Part shown: positions 25,667-35,900 of the stretch, piece by piece
How positions within the stretch are numbered: the first letter of the stretch is position 1
Layout of the letters: every line of letters begins with the position of its first letter
From: Thermanaerothrix solaris
GTDB lineage: Bacteria > Chloroflexota > Anaerolineae > Anaerolineales > Anaerolineaceae
Reading direction: 5' to 3'
Length of the DNA: 64,000 nt
Assembly (NCBI RefSeq): GCF_032334255.1
Contig: NZ_JAUHMF010000002.1
Span: 124,001-188,000, forward strand
Translations under genes and position numbers: made by a program
The notes under the pieces: generated by a model
What the model saw: only the letters and a program-made list of their open reading frames with translations
Told to the model about the DNA's origin: nothing
The model's database searches: none

Positions 25667-26752
25667 ATGAGTGACGGCAAAAAAGTCCGCGTGGCCATCA
25701 TTGGCGTTGGCAACTGCGCCTCATCCCTGGTGCAGGGGGTTTATTTTTATCGCAACGCGGCGGATACCGACCGCATTCCCGGGCTGATGCACGTCAACCT
25801 GGGGGGCTATCATATCCGCGACATCGAATTCTCGGCGGCCTTCGACGTGGTGGATACAAAGGTAGGCAAAGACCTCTCGGAAGCCATCTTCGCCTACCCG
25901 AATAACACCTACAAGTTTGCCGATGTGCCCCACCTTAACGTGCCGGTTTACCGCGGCATGACCCACGATGGATTGGGCAAATACCTCAGCCAGATCGTGC
26001 GCAAAGCGCCCGGCCCGACCGCCGATATCGTCAAAATCCTCAAGGATACCGGCACCGACGTCGTGGTCAATTACCTCCCCGTGGGCTCGGAAATGGCGAC
26101 CAAGTGGTACGTGGAGCAGGTGCTGGATGCCGGCTGTGGTTTCGTGAATGCCATCCCGGTCTTCATCGCCAGTTCCGAATACTGGTCCAAGCGCTTCGTG
26201 GATCAGAACCTGCCCATTATCGGCGATGATATCAAGAGCCAGGTGGGGGCTACGATCTTGCACCGCGTGCTCACCAGCCTCTTCGTGGATCGCGGCGTAC
26301 GCCTGGATCGCACGTATCAACTCAACTTCGGCGGGAACACCGATTTCCTGAACATGCTGGAGCGCGAGCGCCTGGAATCGAAGAAGATCTCCAAGACCGG
26401 CGCGGTAACCAGCATGCTGCCCTACACCCTGCCGGAGGAGAACATCCACGTCGGGCCAAGCGATTACGTGCCCTGGCTGACCGACCGCAAATGGTGCTAC
26501 ATCCGCATGGAAGGTACCACCTTCGGTGAGGTGCCGCTCAATCTGGAAGCCAAACTGGAAGTGTGGGATTCGCCCAACTCCGCCGGGGTGGTCATTGACG
26601 CCATTCGCTGCGTCAAACTGGCGCTGGATCGCGGCATCGGCGGCCCGCTTTACGGCCCGGCCGCTTACTTCATGAAGACCCCGCCCAAGCAGTTCAAGGA
26701 TGAAATCGCGCGCGAGATGACCGAAGCCTTCATCCGCGGCGAGAAGGTCTAA
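25667..26752 (+). CDS. ino1: myo-Inositol-3-phosphate synthase
   Basis: 361 residues; AGGAG precedes the ATG by about 10 bases. It converts glucose-6-phosphate to inositol-phosphate with NAD+. The NAD-binding start is VAIIGVGNCASSLVQG (G-x-G-x-x-x-S, residues 10-25). The catalytic and substrate region includes VNAIPVFIAS, GDDIKSQVGATILHR, LNFGGNTDFLNM, SKTGAVTSM and VWDSPNSAGVVIDAIRC, all hallmarks of the short actinobacterial and archaeal form. Inositol made here could feed phosphatidylinositol or compatible-solute synthesis. The gene opens a plus-strand run of cell-envelope genes. Confidence 0.95.
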   Translation: MSDGKKVRVAIIGVGNCASSLVQGVYFYRNAADTDRIPGLMHVNLGGYHIRDIEFSAAFDVVDTKVGKDLSEAIFAYPNNTYKFADVPHLNVPVYRGMTHDGLGKYLSQIVRKAPGPTADIVKILKDTGTDVVVNYLPVGSEMATKWYVEQVLDAGCGFVNAIPVFIASSEYWSKRFVDQNLPIIGDDIKSQVGATILHRVLTSLFVDRGVRLDRTYQLNFGGNTDFLNMLERERLESKKISKTGAVTSMLPYTLPEENIHVGPSDYVPWLTDRKWCYIRMEGTTFGEVPLNLEAKLEVWDSPNSAGVVIDAIRCVKLALDRGIGGPLYGPAAYFMKTPPKQFKDEIAREMTEAFIRGEKV

Positions 26753-26779
26753 GTTCTTCCTGGGCATCCTGTAACGACG

Positions 26780-27946
26780 ATGAAAGGCCTCTCCTTTCTG
26801 GGTCCTGGGCACAGGCGCTACGGTTGGGGGGTGCTCCTGCTGGTCATCAGCCTGGGGCTGAGCGCCTGTGCCACGGCCTGGGGGGCAACGCCGTGGGTGA
26901 CGCCCACCGCCTTGGCGCCGCCAACGGCCAGCGCTACGGCCGCCCACGGTTCGGTCCTGCCCACACCCTCTCTCCCGCCTACTTTGGCCCCTACCCCCTC
27001 TTTTTCTCCCACCGCCCGTCCTACCTCATCCCCGCCGCCGCTCTTCCAGACCCGCCAGTTGCTCAGCGGGGTTATCCCCCAGAGCTATCTCGACCCCTGC
27101 ACCTACCTGCGCCTGCGCTGGACGCCCGGCAACGCCGCGCCGGGCACGATCGTGGTGCCCTTTATGTACCACAGCGTGCGCCAGAGCGGTCGCCCCATCC
27201 GCGACAACATCACCGTCAGCGCCGATTACCTGGCGCAAAGCCTCAACCATGCCCACGACCTGGGCTTTCAGACCATCACCATGGCCGAATTGGCCGCTTT
27301 CTTGCACCATAACGCCTACATCCCGCCGCGTTCCCTGCTGATCATTGTGGACGATCGCTCGCAGGGCACCGTGCGCAACCATTTTCTACCTCTGCTCGAA
27401 AAATACGATTGGACGTTGACCATGGCCTACATCACCGGCGTGGGAAATGACCGCGAATGGCAAGAGATCCGTGACCTGGTCGCCACCGGGCGGGTGGATG
27501 TGCAGGCGCACGGCTTCCTGCACAATGCTGAAACCTACTTCACCGAGACCACCCCGGAAGACATCCTGCATCAGGAAATCGAGGGCCCGATCACGGCGCT
27601 GGAAACCCACCTGGGCACCCGCCCCCGCGCCTTCATCTGGCCCGGCGGCAACTTCACCGCCCGCGCCATTCAGATTGCCCGTCAGGCTGGCTACGACCTG
27701 GGCTTTACGGCCTACGCCCGCGGCCCGCTGATGTTCAACTGGGTTCCCCTGGGTGAGCCGGAGCAAGCCATGCACGACCCGTTGATGGTCTTGCCCCGCT
27801 ATTGGGGCACCACCGCCTACGTCAACCTGGATGCGGCGGTCGCCATTGCCGAGGCCGCGCAGGCTTTTGCCGCCGCTCAACGCGAGCAGGAACTGGCTTG
27901 GTACCGCCAGAACTGCTCGGCTGAGGATCCTTTGCCTGTGGAGTGA
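26780..27946 (+). CDS. Polysaccharide deacetylase family lipoprotein
   Basis: 388 residues. The signal peptide ends at the lipobox GLSACAT, and a Thr/Pro/Ser-rich linker of about 65 residues follows. The NodB domain begins with TIVVPFMYHSV. The metal site is built from IVDDRSQG (Asp pair), DVQAHGFLHN (two His) and IWPGGNF. The pattern D-D-x-x followed by H-G-x-x-H is kept, though the first motif lacks the usual Gly after D-D. It probably removes N-acetyl or O-acetyl groups from a wall or capsule polymer at the cell surface. It lies 27 bases after ino1. Confidence 0.85.
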   Translation: MKGLSFLGPGHRRYGWGVLLLVISLGLSACATAWGATPWVTPTALAPPTASATAAHGSVLPTPSLPPTLAPTPSFSPTARPTSSPPPLFQTRQLLSGVIPQSYLDPCTYLRLRWTPGNAAPGTIVVPFMYHSVRQSGRPIRDNITVSADYLAQSLNHAHDLGFQTITMAELAAFLHHNAYIPPRSLLIIVDDRSQGTVRNHFLPLLEKYDWTLTMAYITGVGNDREWQEIRDLVATGRVDVQAHGFLHNAETYFTETTPEDILHQEIEGPITALETHLGTRPRAFIWPGGNFTARAIQIARQAGYDLGFTAYARGPLMFNWVPLGEPEQAMHDPLMVLPRYWGTTAYVNLDAAVAIAEAAQAFAAAQREQELAWYRQNCSAEDPLPVE

Positions 27947-27951
27947 GCGCC

Positions 27952-28308
27952 ATGACCGATGCCTGGATGGACGGATGTCCCTTCTGCCGAATTGTGCGCG
28001 GTGAGACCGACACCCGTATCCTGTATCAGGACGACCTGGTCACCGCCTTCCCGGATATCCGCCCGATTGCGCCCTATCACTTCCTGATCGTGCCTAACGT
28101 GCACCTGGAGTCGGTCAACGAGGTTGAACCGGCGCATGAAGCGGCGCTGGGGCGGATGTTCAGCGTGGCGCGCCGCCTGGCCGAAGACTACCACGTTACC
28201 CACAGCGGTTACCGCCTGATCGTCAACACCGGCCCGCACGCCGGGCAATCGGTGTTCCATCTGCACATGCACTTCATCGCCGGGCGGCACATGCCGTTCC
28301 GCGCCTGA
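27952..28308 (+). CDS. HIT family nucleotide-binding protein
   Basis: 118 residues. The start is the ATG at 27952, 3 bases after a GTG that is less likely. The histidine triad is VFHLHMHFI (about residues 101-109), and CPFCRIVRGE at the N-terminus is the usual zinc or redox-type C-x-x-C opening. HIT proteins of this class hydrolyse AMP-lysine, Ap4A or similar dinucleotides. The gene sits 5 bases after the deacetylase stop and 12 bases before the first LysM/M23 gene, so it is in the same operon. Confidence 0.92.
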   Translation: MTDAWMDGCPFCRIVRGETDTRILYQDDLVTAFPDIRPIAPYHFLIVPNVHLESVNEVEPAHEAALGRMFSVARRLAEDYHVTHSGYRLIVNTGPHAGQSVFHLHMHFIAGRHMPFRA

Positions 28309-28320
28309 AAGAGATCGGGC

Positions 28321-29850
28321 ATGCGGCGAAAGGGTGTCTGGATCACGTTACTGTGGGGGCTGGGCCTGCTCTTGCTGGCCTGCGTGCGCTATGCCGACCG
28401 CGCTCCGGCCTGGGTGCCGGCGGGTTCGACCTCGGTTCCTGTTTCTGCCGCGGCAACGCTCACCCCGCCCCTGCCCTTTCAACCCCCCACCCGCCCGCCG
28501 GGAGCGCCGATCTACACCCCCACCCCCGACCCCCCGCGTGTGCTTCCGACCCTGCGCGTCGAGGAAGAGACCTACACCGTGCAGTCCGGCGACACCCTGG
28601 GACAAATTGCCGCCCGCTACGGCCTTGCCTTGGAGGCCCTGATCACGGCTAACCAGATCACCAACCCCGACCTGCTCTACCCGGGGCAGGTGCTGGTCAT
28701 CCCCGCCCCCACCCCCGCCGGTAGCGCGCCGGCCTTCAAGATCATCCCCGATTCGGAACTGGTTTACGGCCCGGCTACGGTAGGCTTTGACGTGGCGGCC
28801 TGGATTGCCGCGCAAGGGGGTTACCTGGCGACCTATCAGGAAACCCTGGGCGAGGTGACGCTGAGCGGGGCGGAGATCGTGAGCGAGATTGCGCGCAATT
28901 TCTCGGTCAACCCGCGCTTGTTACTGGCCGTGCTGGAGCATCAGAGCGGTTGGGTGACGCAGGCCCAACCCGATCCGGCCTGGCTGGATTACCCCCTGCG
29001 CTACGTGGACACCCGCCGCAAAGGGCTGTATCGCCAGTTAGCCTGGGCTGCCAACAACCTCAACCGCGGTTATTACCTGTGGCGGGTGAATGGGCTGGGA
29101 CACTTTTTGCTGGCGGATGGCAGTATCGTGCCGGCAGCCAACACGATCAACGCCGGCACGGCTGGGGTGCAGTATCTGTTCGGCCTGCTCTACGGGCGGG
29201 CCGAGTGGGAAGCGGCGGTGGGTGAGAACGGCCTGTTCGCCACCTACGCGCGCTTCTTCGGCTACCCCTTCGATTGGGCAATTGAACCGCTGCTCCCACC
29301 CGCCCTGACCCAACCGCCTCTGCACCTGCCCTTCGAGCCGGGAGTGACCTGGTCGTTCACCGGCGGGCCGCACGGGGGCTACGGGGATGGTTCGGCTTGG
29401 GCAGCATTGGATTTTGCCCCCTCGGATGGCCAGTACGGCTGCCGTGAGAGCGATGCCTGGGTCACCGCTGCCGCGGATGGGTTGGTGGTGCGTTCCGAGC
29501 CGGCGGTGGTGGTGCTTGATCTGGACGGTGATGGTTACGAGCAAACCGGCTGGAGCCTGTTCTACCTGCACCTTGCCACGGCTGACCGCGTGGCCGCGGG
29601 GGTGCAGCTCAAAGCCGGCGACCGCATCGGCCACCCCTCGTGCGAGGGCGGGGTGTCCAGCGGTACACATGTGCACATCGCCCGCCGCTACAACGGCGAG
29701 TGGATCCCTGCCGATGGCCCGCTCCCCTTCAACCTGGATGGTTGGATTTCGCAGGGGAAGGGGGTAGAATATGAAGGAACGTTGGTGCGTGATGGTGTGG
29801 TCCTGGAAGCCTCAGAACGGCGCAGCCCCCAGAATCAAATCCAGCGCTAG
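28321..29850 (+). CDS. LysM/M23-type lipoprotein, paralog 1 of 3
   Basis: 509 residues. Lipobox LLLACVR is followed by a Pro-rich linker and one LysM domain (about residues 86-130, YTVQSGDTLGQIAARYG). A helical domain of about 200 residues comes next (FSVNPRLLLAVLEHQSGWV), resembling a lytic-transglycosylase-like fold. The C-terminus is M23-like: SFTGGPHGGYG, WAALDFAPS, YLHLA, GDRIGHPSCEGG and GTHVHIARRY. The H..D..H-x-H pattern fits a zinc peptidase acting on peptidoglycan crosslinks. A calcium-like loop DLDGDGYEQ lies before the catalytic YLHLA strand. Confidence 0.85.
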   Translation: MRRKGVWITLLWGLGLLLLACVRYADRAPAWVPAGSTSVPVSAAATLTPPLPFQPPTRPPGAPIYTPTPDPPRVLPTLRVEEETYTVQSGDTLGQIAARYGLALEALITANQITNPDLLYPGQVLVIPAPTPAGSAPAFKIIPDSELVYGPATVGFDVAAWIAAQGGYLATYQETLGEVTLSGAEIVSEIARNFSVNPRLLLAVLEHQSGWVTQAQPDPAWLDYPLRYVDTRRKGLYRQLAWAANNLNRGYYLWRVNGLGHFLLADGSIVPAANTINAGTAGVQYLFGLLYGRAEWEAAVGENGLFATYARFFGYPFDWAIEPLLPPALTQPPLHLPFEPGVTWSFTGGPHGGYGDGSAWAALDFAPSDGQYGCRESDAWVTAAADGLVVRSEPAVVVLDLDGDGYEQTGWSLFYLHLATADRVAAGVQLKAGDRIGHPSCEGGVSSGTHVHIARRYNGEWIPADGPLPFNLDGWISQGKGVEYEGTLVRDGVVLEASERRSPQNQIQR

Positions 29851-31423
29851 GCCGCTGGGGGTTTTGGCTATCCTGATGGTCTGGTTGGTGAGCGCGCTGG
29901 CCTGCGGGGGACAGGCCTACTTCAGCGCGGCCGAATTGACCGCCACCGCAGCCTGGCACAGCAGTGCCGGTGGCGGCAGTGAGATCACGCCACCCGGGCC
30001 GGTGCTCCCCACCCCGGGCCAGGGCGAGCAAACCGACCCCACCATGCCGCCGACAGCGCTTCCCCCCACCCCCACGGGCACCCTCAGCCCTACCCCGACC
30101 GAAGTCGGCACCCCGCGCCCGCCTATCCTCTATCATGCCCAGGCCGGGGATACCGTGCCGGCGCTGGCAGTGCGCTACGGCGTCGCGCCGGACGAGATCA
30201 CCTCACCCGATCCACTTGACCCAACCGGGTTGATCACGCCGGGGCAGTTGCTGGTCATCCCCAATCGCCTCGACGGCCTAGGGCCGGATCAGCCCCTGCT
30301 GCCCGATAGCGAGGTGGTGTACTCCCCCTCGGCGTTGGGGTTCGATCTGGAGGCTTACATTAAATCCGCCGGGGGGTACCTGGCGGCTTACCGCGAATAC
30401 CTCACCGACCGCACCTACACCGGCGCCGGGGTGATCGAGCGGGTGGCGATTGAAAATTCGGTTAACCCGCGCCTGTTGCTGGCGCTGGTGGAATATCAGA
30501 GCGGTTGGGTCTACGGACAGCCCGATTCTCCGGCAAAAGTGGATTACCCGCTGGGATGGGTAGCCCTGGAGCGGAAGGGGCTTTACAAACAACTCACTTG
30601 GGCGGTGCAGAATCTGTTTATCGGCTACTACCGCTGGCGCGAGGGCCGTCTGACCACCCTGACCTTCAAAGATGGCAGTACGTTGCGCCTGGCGCCCAAC
30701 CTGAACGCCGGCTCGGTGGCATTGCAGTACCTCTTCGCCCAACTTTACCCTTATCCACGCTGGGCCGAGGTGCTCTACGGAGAACAGTCCTTCCCGGCGC
30801 TGTACGAGCGCATGTTCGGCAGTCCATGGCTGCGCGCCCAGACGGTGGAGCCACTGATCCCGCCGGGCACCACTCAGCCCGATTTCATCCTGCCCTTCCT
30901 GCCCGGGCACACCTGGGCGTTCACCGGCGGGCCGCATTCAGCCTGGGGCCCCGATAGCGCCCTGGCTGCGCTCGATTTTGCCCCCTCTTCCACCCAGAGC
31001 GGCTGTTCTCCCTCTGAGGAATGGGCGACCGCCGTCGCCGCAGGGCTGGTGGTGCGCTCGGAGAAGGGGGTGGTCGTGCTCGACCTGGACGGCGACGGGC
31101 ACGAGCAAACCGGCTGGGTCGTGTTATACTTGCACGTTGCCAGCGAGGGCCGCCCCCCGGTCGGCACCTGGCTGGAACAGGGCGATCTGGTCGGGCACCC
31201 GTCCTGCGAGGGCGGCTCGGCCACCGGTACCCACATCCACATTGCGCGCAAGTACAACGGCGAATGGGTGCTGGCCGATGGCCCCCTGCCGTTCATTTTG
31301 GACGGTTGGCAAGCCCAAGCCGGCCGTGCCCCCTACCAGGGCCGCCTGGTGCGAGGCGATGAGGTCGTGGAAGCCTGTACCTGCGCGTCATTTGAAACCC
31401 ATATTACCCGCCGCACCCCCTGA
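29771..31423 (+). CDS. LysM/M23-type lipoprotein, paralog 2 of 3
   Basis: 550 residues, sharing the same architecture: lipobox SALACGG, a Thr/Pro linker, a weaker LysM (YHAQAGDTVPALAVRYG), the helical domain with SVNPRLLLALVEYQSGWVYG, and an M23 domain with TGGPHSAWG, LAALDFAPS, YLHVA, GHPSCEGG and GTHIHIARKY. The insert DLDGDGHEQTGW is kept. The N-terminus overlaps paralog 1 by 80 bases in another frame. The ATG at 29771 (GGGGGTAGAAT before it) is used, but an ATG at 29792 is possible and would give a shorter N-region. Confidence 0.83.
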   Translation: MKERWCVMVWSWKPQNGAAPRIKSSARPLGVLAILMVWLVSALACGGQAYFSAAELTATAAWHSSAGGGSEITPPGPVLPTPGQGEQTDPTMPPTALPPTPTGTLSPTPTEVGTPRPPILYHAQAGDTVPALAVRYGVAPDEITSPDPLDPTGLITPGQLLVIPNRLDGLGPDQPLLPDSEVVYSPSALGFDLEAYIKSAGGYLAAYREYLTDRTYTGAGVIERVAIENSVNPRLLLALVEYQSGWVYGQPDSPAKVDYPLGWVALERKGLYKQLTWAVQNLFIGYYRWREGRLTTLTFKDGSTLRLAPNLNAGSVALQYLFAQLYPYPRWAEVLYGEQSFPALYERMFGSPWLRAQTVEPLIPPGTTQPDFILPFLPGHTWAFTGGPHSAWGPDSALAALDFAPSSTQSGCSPSEEWATAVAAGLVVRSEKGVVVLDLDGDGHEQTGWVVLYLHVASEGRPPVGTWLEQGDLVGHPSCEGGSATGTHIHIARKYNGEWVLADGPLPFILDGWQAQAGRAPYQGRLVRGDEVVEACTCASFETHITRRTP

Positions 31424-31456
31424 GCGTCCTGGGCGCGGCGAGGGATCCACCGAATT

Positions 31457-32932
31457 ATGTACCGATTTCGCCTTCTGAGCGTGATTCTATTGATCGGCGC
31501 GGTGGTGGCGTGTGCGCCACAGCCGATGCCGTCCCCCCTGCTCGACCTGGCCGCCACCCGCCGTGCGGCCGCGACGCCTACCCCGGCGACGACTGCTACA
31601 GCGTTCCCTACCCGCCCGCCCTACCCGCCCGGCACCCTGGTGGACTACACCGCCCAAACCGGCGATACCCTGCCGGCGTTGGCAGCGCGCTTCAACACCA
31701 CCGAGGCCGAGATTCGCACCGCCAACCCCATCCTGCCCGAGCGCGTCACCACCCTGCCGCCGGGCTTGCCGCTGAAAATTCCCATCTACTACCGCCCGCT
31801 GTGGGGAAACCCCTACCAGATTTTACCGGACAGCCTCTTCATCAACGGGCCGGCCCAGCAAGGGTTTGACGTGGTTGCCTTCGTAGATGCCCAACCCGGC
31901 TGGTTCAAGTCCTACACCGCGTATCTGGGCGGCCAGAACCGCCGCGGGGGGGAGATCATCGCCCATATCGCCAAGAATTTCAGCCTCAGCCCGCGCTTGC
32001 TGTTGGCTCTGCTGGAGTATCACACCGGCGCGCTCACCCAGCCCGAGATGCCGGCCGACCTGGGGCCGTATCCCCTGGGCTACGCCGACCGCAATTACCC
32101 GGGACTGGGCCAGCAACTGACCTGGGCGGCCAATACCCTCAACAACGGCTACTACGCCTGGCGCAGCGGCTATTTGATCAGCATCGAACTGCCGGACGGG
32201 CGGGAGGAAACGATTGACCCCTGGCAGAACGCGGCCAGCGCGGCGCTACACTATTACTTCTCGCGCCTGCTCGGCGGCACGGATTACGATCGCGCTATCG
32301 GCCCGCAGGGGCTGGCGGCAACCTACCGCGCCCTCTTCGGCGATCCCTGGCAGGACGTGCAACCCCACCTGCCTGGCAGTCTGGAGCAGCCGGCACTGCG
32401 TTTCCCCTTTGCGCCGGGCAAGCGCTGGTCATTCACCGGTGGCCCGCATACGGCATGGGGCAGTGGTGAACCGCTGGCGGCGCTGGATTTTGCCCCGCCG
32501 GCAGTGGTGGGGGGCTGCCAGCCCAGCGAAGAATGGGCAACGGCCGTGGCCGACGGTGTGATTGCGCGAGTGGACACGGCCAGCCTGGTGCTCGACCTGG
32601 ACGGGGATGGCGATGAGCGCACTGGCTGGACGATCTACTACCTGCACCTGGCGCAGGCCAGTTTGCCCGCCGTGGGCACGGTGCTCAAGGCGGGAGACCC
32701 GATCGGGGTGCCCTCATGCGAAGGGGGCACGGCAACCGGCACGCACGTGCACATCGCCCGCCGCTACAACGGCGAGTGGATCCCTGCCGATGGCCCGCTG
32801 GCATTCAACCTGGAAGGCTGGGTGGCCGTCAACGGCGCAGCGCCCTATGAGGGCTACCTGGTGCAGCGCGGCCAGCGCATCCGCGCTTGCCTCTGTTCCG
32901 ACCGCGCCAGCCAGGTGGAATCACGGCCGTGA
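31457..32932 (+). CDS. LysM/M23-type lipoprotein, paralog 3 of 3
   Basis: 491 residues. Lipobox GAVVACAPQ, a linker, and a LysM with DYTAQTGDTLPALAARF. The helical domain has FSLSPRLLLALLEYHTG and the M23 domain has FTGGPHTAWG, AALDFAPP, YLHLAQ, GVPSCEGG and GTHVHIARRY. The Asp-rich loop is DLDGDGDERTGW. The three paralogs share gene order and spacing, so tandem duplication is the likely origin, but they have diverged well. The gene ends 12 bases into the 3' end of the convergent helicase gene. Confidence 0.83.
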   Translation: MYRFRLLSVILLIGAVVACAPQPMPSPLLDLAATRRAAATPTPATTATAFPTRPPYPPGTLVDYTAQTGDTLPALAARFNTTEAEIRTANPILPERVTTLPPGLPLKIPIYYRPLWGNPYQILPDSLFINGPAQQGFDVVAFVDAQPGWFKSYTAYLGGQNRRGGEIIAHIAKNFSLSPRLLLALLEYHTGALTQPEMPADLGPYPLGYADRNYPGLGQQLTWAANTLNNGYYAWRSGYLISIELPDGREETIDPWQNAASAALHYYFSRLLGGTDYDRAIGPQGLAATYRALFGDPWQDVQPHLPGSLEQPALRFPFAPGKRWSFTGGPHTAWGSGEPLAALDFAPPAVVGGCQPSEEWATAVADGVIARVDTASLVLDLDGDGDERTGWTIYYLHLAQASLPAVGTVLKAGDPIGVPSCEGGTATGTHVHIARRYNGEWIPADGPLAFNLEGWVAVNGAAPYEGYLVQRGQRIRACLCSDRASQVESRP

Positions 32933-35900
32933 GATTTCTTCCGCCTGCTGCCAGTAGGTTTCAAACAGCGAGCGGTCGGTGGTGGAGAGGGTGTATTCGC
33001 TGAGGCGGATGTGCTTGCCGTAGGCCGCGTCGAACGGCGGCATGTTGACCGCCCGCCCTACGCTGTAAAAGAAGCGGTCGTGTGGCATGTCGCGCCGCCC
33101 CAGCAAGCGGAATTCCAACCACACCCCTTTATGGGCCAGTGCGGCGCGGGTGGTGGCGTATTTCTCTGGTGTAATCTGCGGCGGGTGCGGATCACGCGGC
33201 TGGGTCTGCTCGCGCGCCGTCAGCAGGCGGACCGAACGCACGCGCGGCGCCCCTTCCTGGAAGACATCCAACAGCAGATCAAAGACGCGGTCGTTGAAAT
33301 AGGGATCCATCCAATCTATGTAATCCTGACAACTGGTCAGGAAGCGGCGCAGGGTTGCCCGCGTGGTCTCGGGGTCGCTGGGATCGGTGCGCAGGCCGAC
33401 AATCTCGAATGGCGTGTGCGCCTCCAATAACGCTGCGGGATCGCGGTGTACCCGCCCGCGCTGGTGCACATAATCGGCGAGTTTGCGGAAGGGATGTGCC
33501 TCAGGGAGCGCGCGGGCGCAGAACTCGTAATCGCCGATCACAAACAGCGCCAGGCGGGCACGTGTGACGGCAACATTGAGCAGGTTCTCGGTGTTGTGCA
33601 GCCAATTCAGCGTGCCTTCTTCTATCCCCGGGCCGATCACGGTGGAAAAGAGGATAATGTCCTTCTCATCCCCCTGAAACGTATGCGCCGTGCCCACCGT
33701 GATCGCGCCATCCAGGGTTTGCAAGTAGTTTTGCAGGTGATCGGCTTGCAAGCGGAAGGGCGTTACCACCCCCAGGCTGATGTCGCGCTCCAGGCCCCGG
33801 GTTTGCAAGCGTTCCCGGATTCGGGCAATGAGTTGGAACACCGCCTCGCTTTCGGTCGGATTGCCCCAACTGCTCCCCCGGTGCATCAGATCGCCCGCCG
33901 GCACATCCAGCCAGTACACCCCGCCCCAGCGAACTATAAACTCGGGATCGCGGTAGCGCCGCCGCAAGTCGGTTTTGATCTGCAGCCGTTCTTGGTAGAA
34001 ATTCTGGTTGGAGAAGGTGATGATGCGTTCATCTGAGCGATAGTGTTCGTTGAGCAGGATCACCCCCGGCTGGGTGCCGATACTGCGCTCGGCCAGGTCA
34101 TAGAGCGATTGTTTGAGATAATTGTAGGTGCTGAGATCAATGCCGATTTTTTGGGCCAGGTCCTGATGAACGTTGGCTTGAATGGTGGCCACATGGCGCA
34201 ATTGCTGCGGATCGCCGATGATGGCGATGCGTTTGGCGCGGAAAAGCAGGGGCAAGGCCGAGGCAATATCGCATTGCGAGGCCTCGTCAATAACCACCAA
34301 GTCAAAAAGCGCGCCTTCCAGGGGAATGCTCTGCCGCGCACTCAGGTTCGTGGTTGCCCAGATGGGGAAGACGCGCTGAGCGGCCTCAAAGTGGCTATGC
34401 ACTATGGCCCTCAACTCGCGCCGATTGATTTCGAAGGGTTGGAGATCCGGATCGTTCAACGTCTCCAGAGCGGTTACGTACTGGCTAACCTGCTTGATCA
34501 CCTCATTAGGCAGGTCGCACACCTGTTTGAGCCACACCGCGCGTAAAACCTGCTGGCTGAGGGTAAACAAGCGCTCTTGCGTCGCGCTCAGGCGCTGAAT
34601 GATGTGCTCTTCCTCACCCAGTTGTTCCAGTTTGGCCTGATCATCGCGGCACAGGGACTCGACATCCCAGGCGCGCAGAAAATTCAACCAATCCTGCACG
34701 GCTTGCACGGCGTCTTGGGGGTGTTCAAACCCATCAAAACGCCACAGCCGGGACACAGCGCAGGCGGGGGATGCGGCCAGTTGTTTCAACGCCACCAGCC
34801 CGCGCCGATTGCGCCCGATGAGGTCGTTCAATTGTTCCGCCAGGCGTGTTAACCCGGCGTGTAACTGGTCCAACGTTGCCAGCGCGGCAGTCAGCTCCTG
34901 CTTCAGCGGCGTGGGATCAAACCGCAGGCCGGTGGGCTGAAGGGGATCGAACACGCCTGCGAGGTCAGCCAGCAGCGCTTCGCCGGCGGCGGGCAACGCA
35001 GCGCGATAGTGTTCAGTCTCGGCCTGGGCGGCAGCAAGCGCCGCTTGCGTCTGGTGGATCTGTTGGGTCAGGCGCGCCAGGTGGGCCCAGGTGAGCGCAT
35101 CTTCAGCCCAGGTGCGCAGGTCATCCGGGGTGAGGGTGGGCAGGGCCGCGGTGAGCGCGGGGAGGGGCAGCGGCGCCAGCACCTGGGCTAACGCCCGTCC
35201 GGCGCGTTTGATCAGCCCGTTGCCGCTCAAGCGGTTCACCAGACGCCACCACCACGGCATGCGCCCTTCCACAGCATCGGTCGCCAGGGTGAGGGTCGCC
35301 GCCGCCGTCGTTTCGATGCGCTGGATCACCTCTGCAGGGAGGGACTCCAGGCGCGCCGGGGTTTCATCGTCGCCGATGTGGTGCAACCGTGACCACGCCT
35401 TTTGTTGCTCTTGCTGAAGGTCGTTCAAGGTGCGGGTGAGGGCTGAGATTTGCCCCTCAGCCTCAATGCGCCCGATCAGGTTCAGCCAATGCTGGACGAG
35501 CGTCCGTTCCTGGGCAAGGGGTTCCGGAGTGGGCGCCAGGTCTAACCAGGCAGTGCTTTCCCCGTGATATTGGCGCGCTGCATGGAGGGCGGCGACCAGG
35601 GGGTGCTGGGGGATGGGGCTTTCCTCGGGTGGGGTGAACTCTAACCGCACCGCCAGGTGGGATTTCAGGGTTTGCTGCTGCTCGGCCAGGCGCAGCGCCG
35701 TGATGAGCAGGTCGCTCAGTTCGCGTTCCAGGTCTTCGGCATCCCGGCGGGGCAGGCGCGGGAGCGGCTGGGCGGGGTCAAAAAGGGCTTGCAGGTCGGG
35801 GGGCAGTCGCCGCAGATATAACGCGCGCTCTTCGCGGTACGAAGCCAGACGGCCCTTCAGGTCGCGCACCGTCTTGAGGTTTTCTTCATCGGCGCGCATG

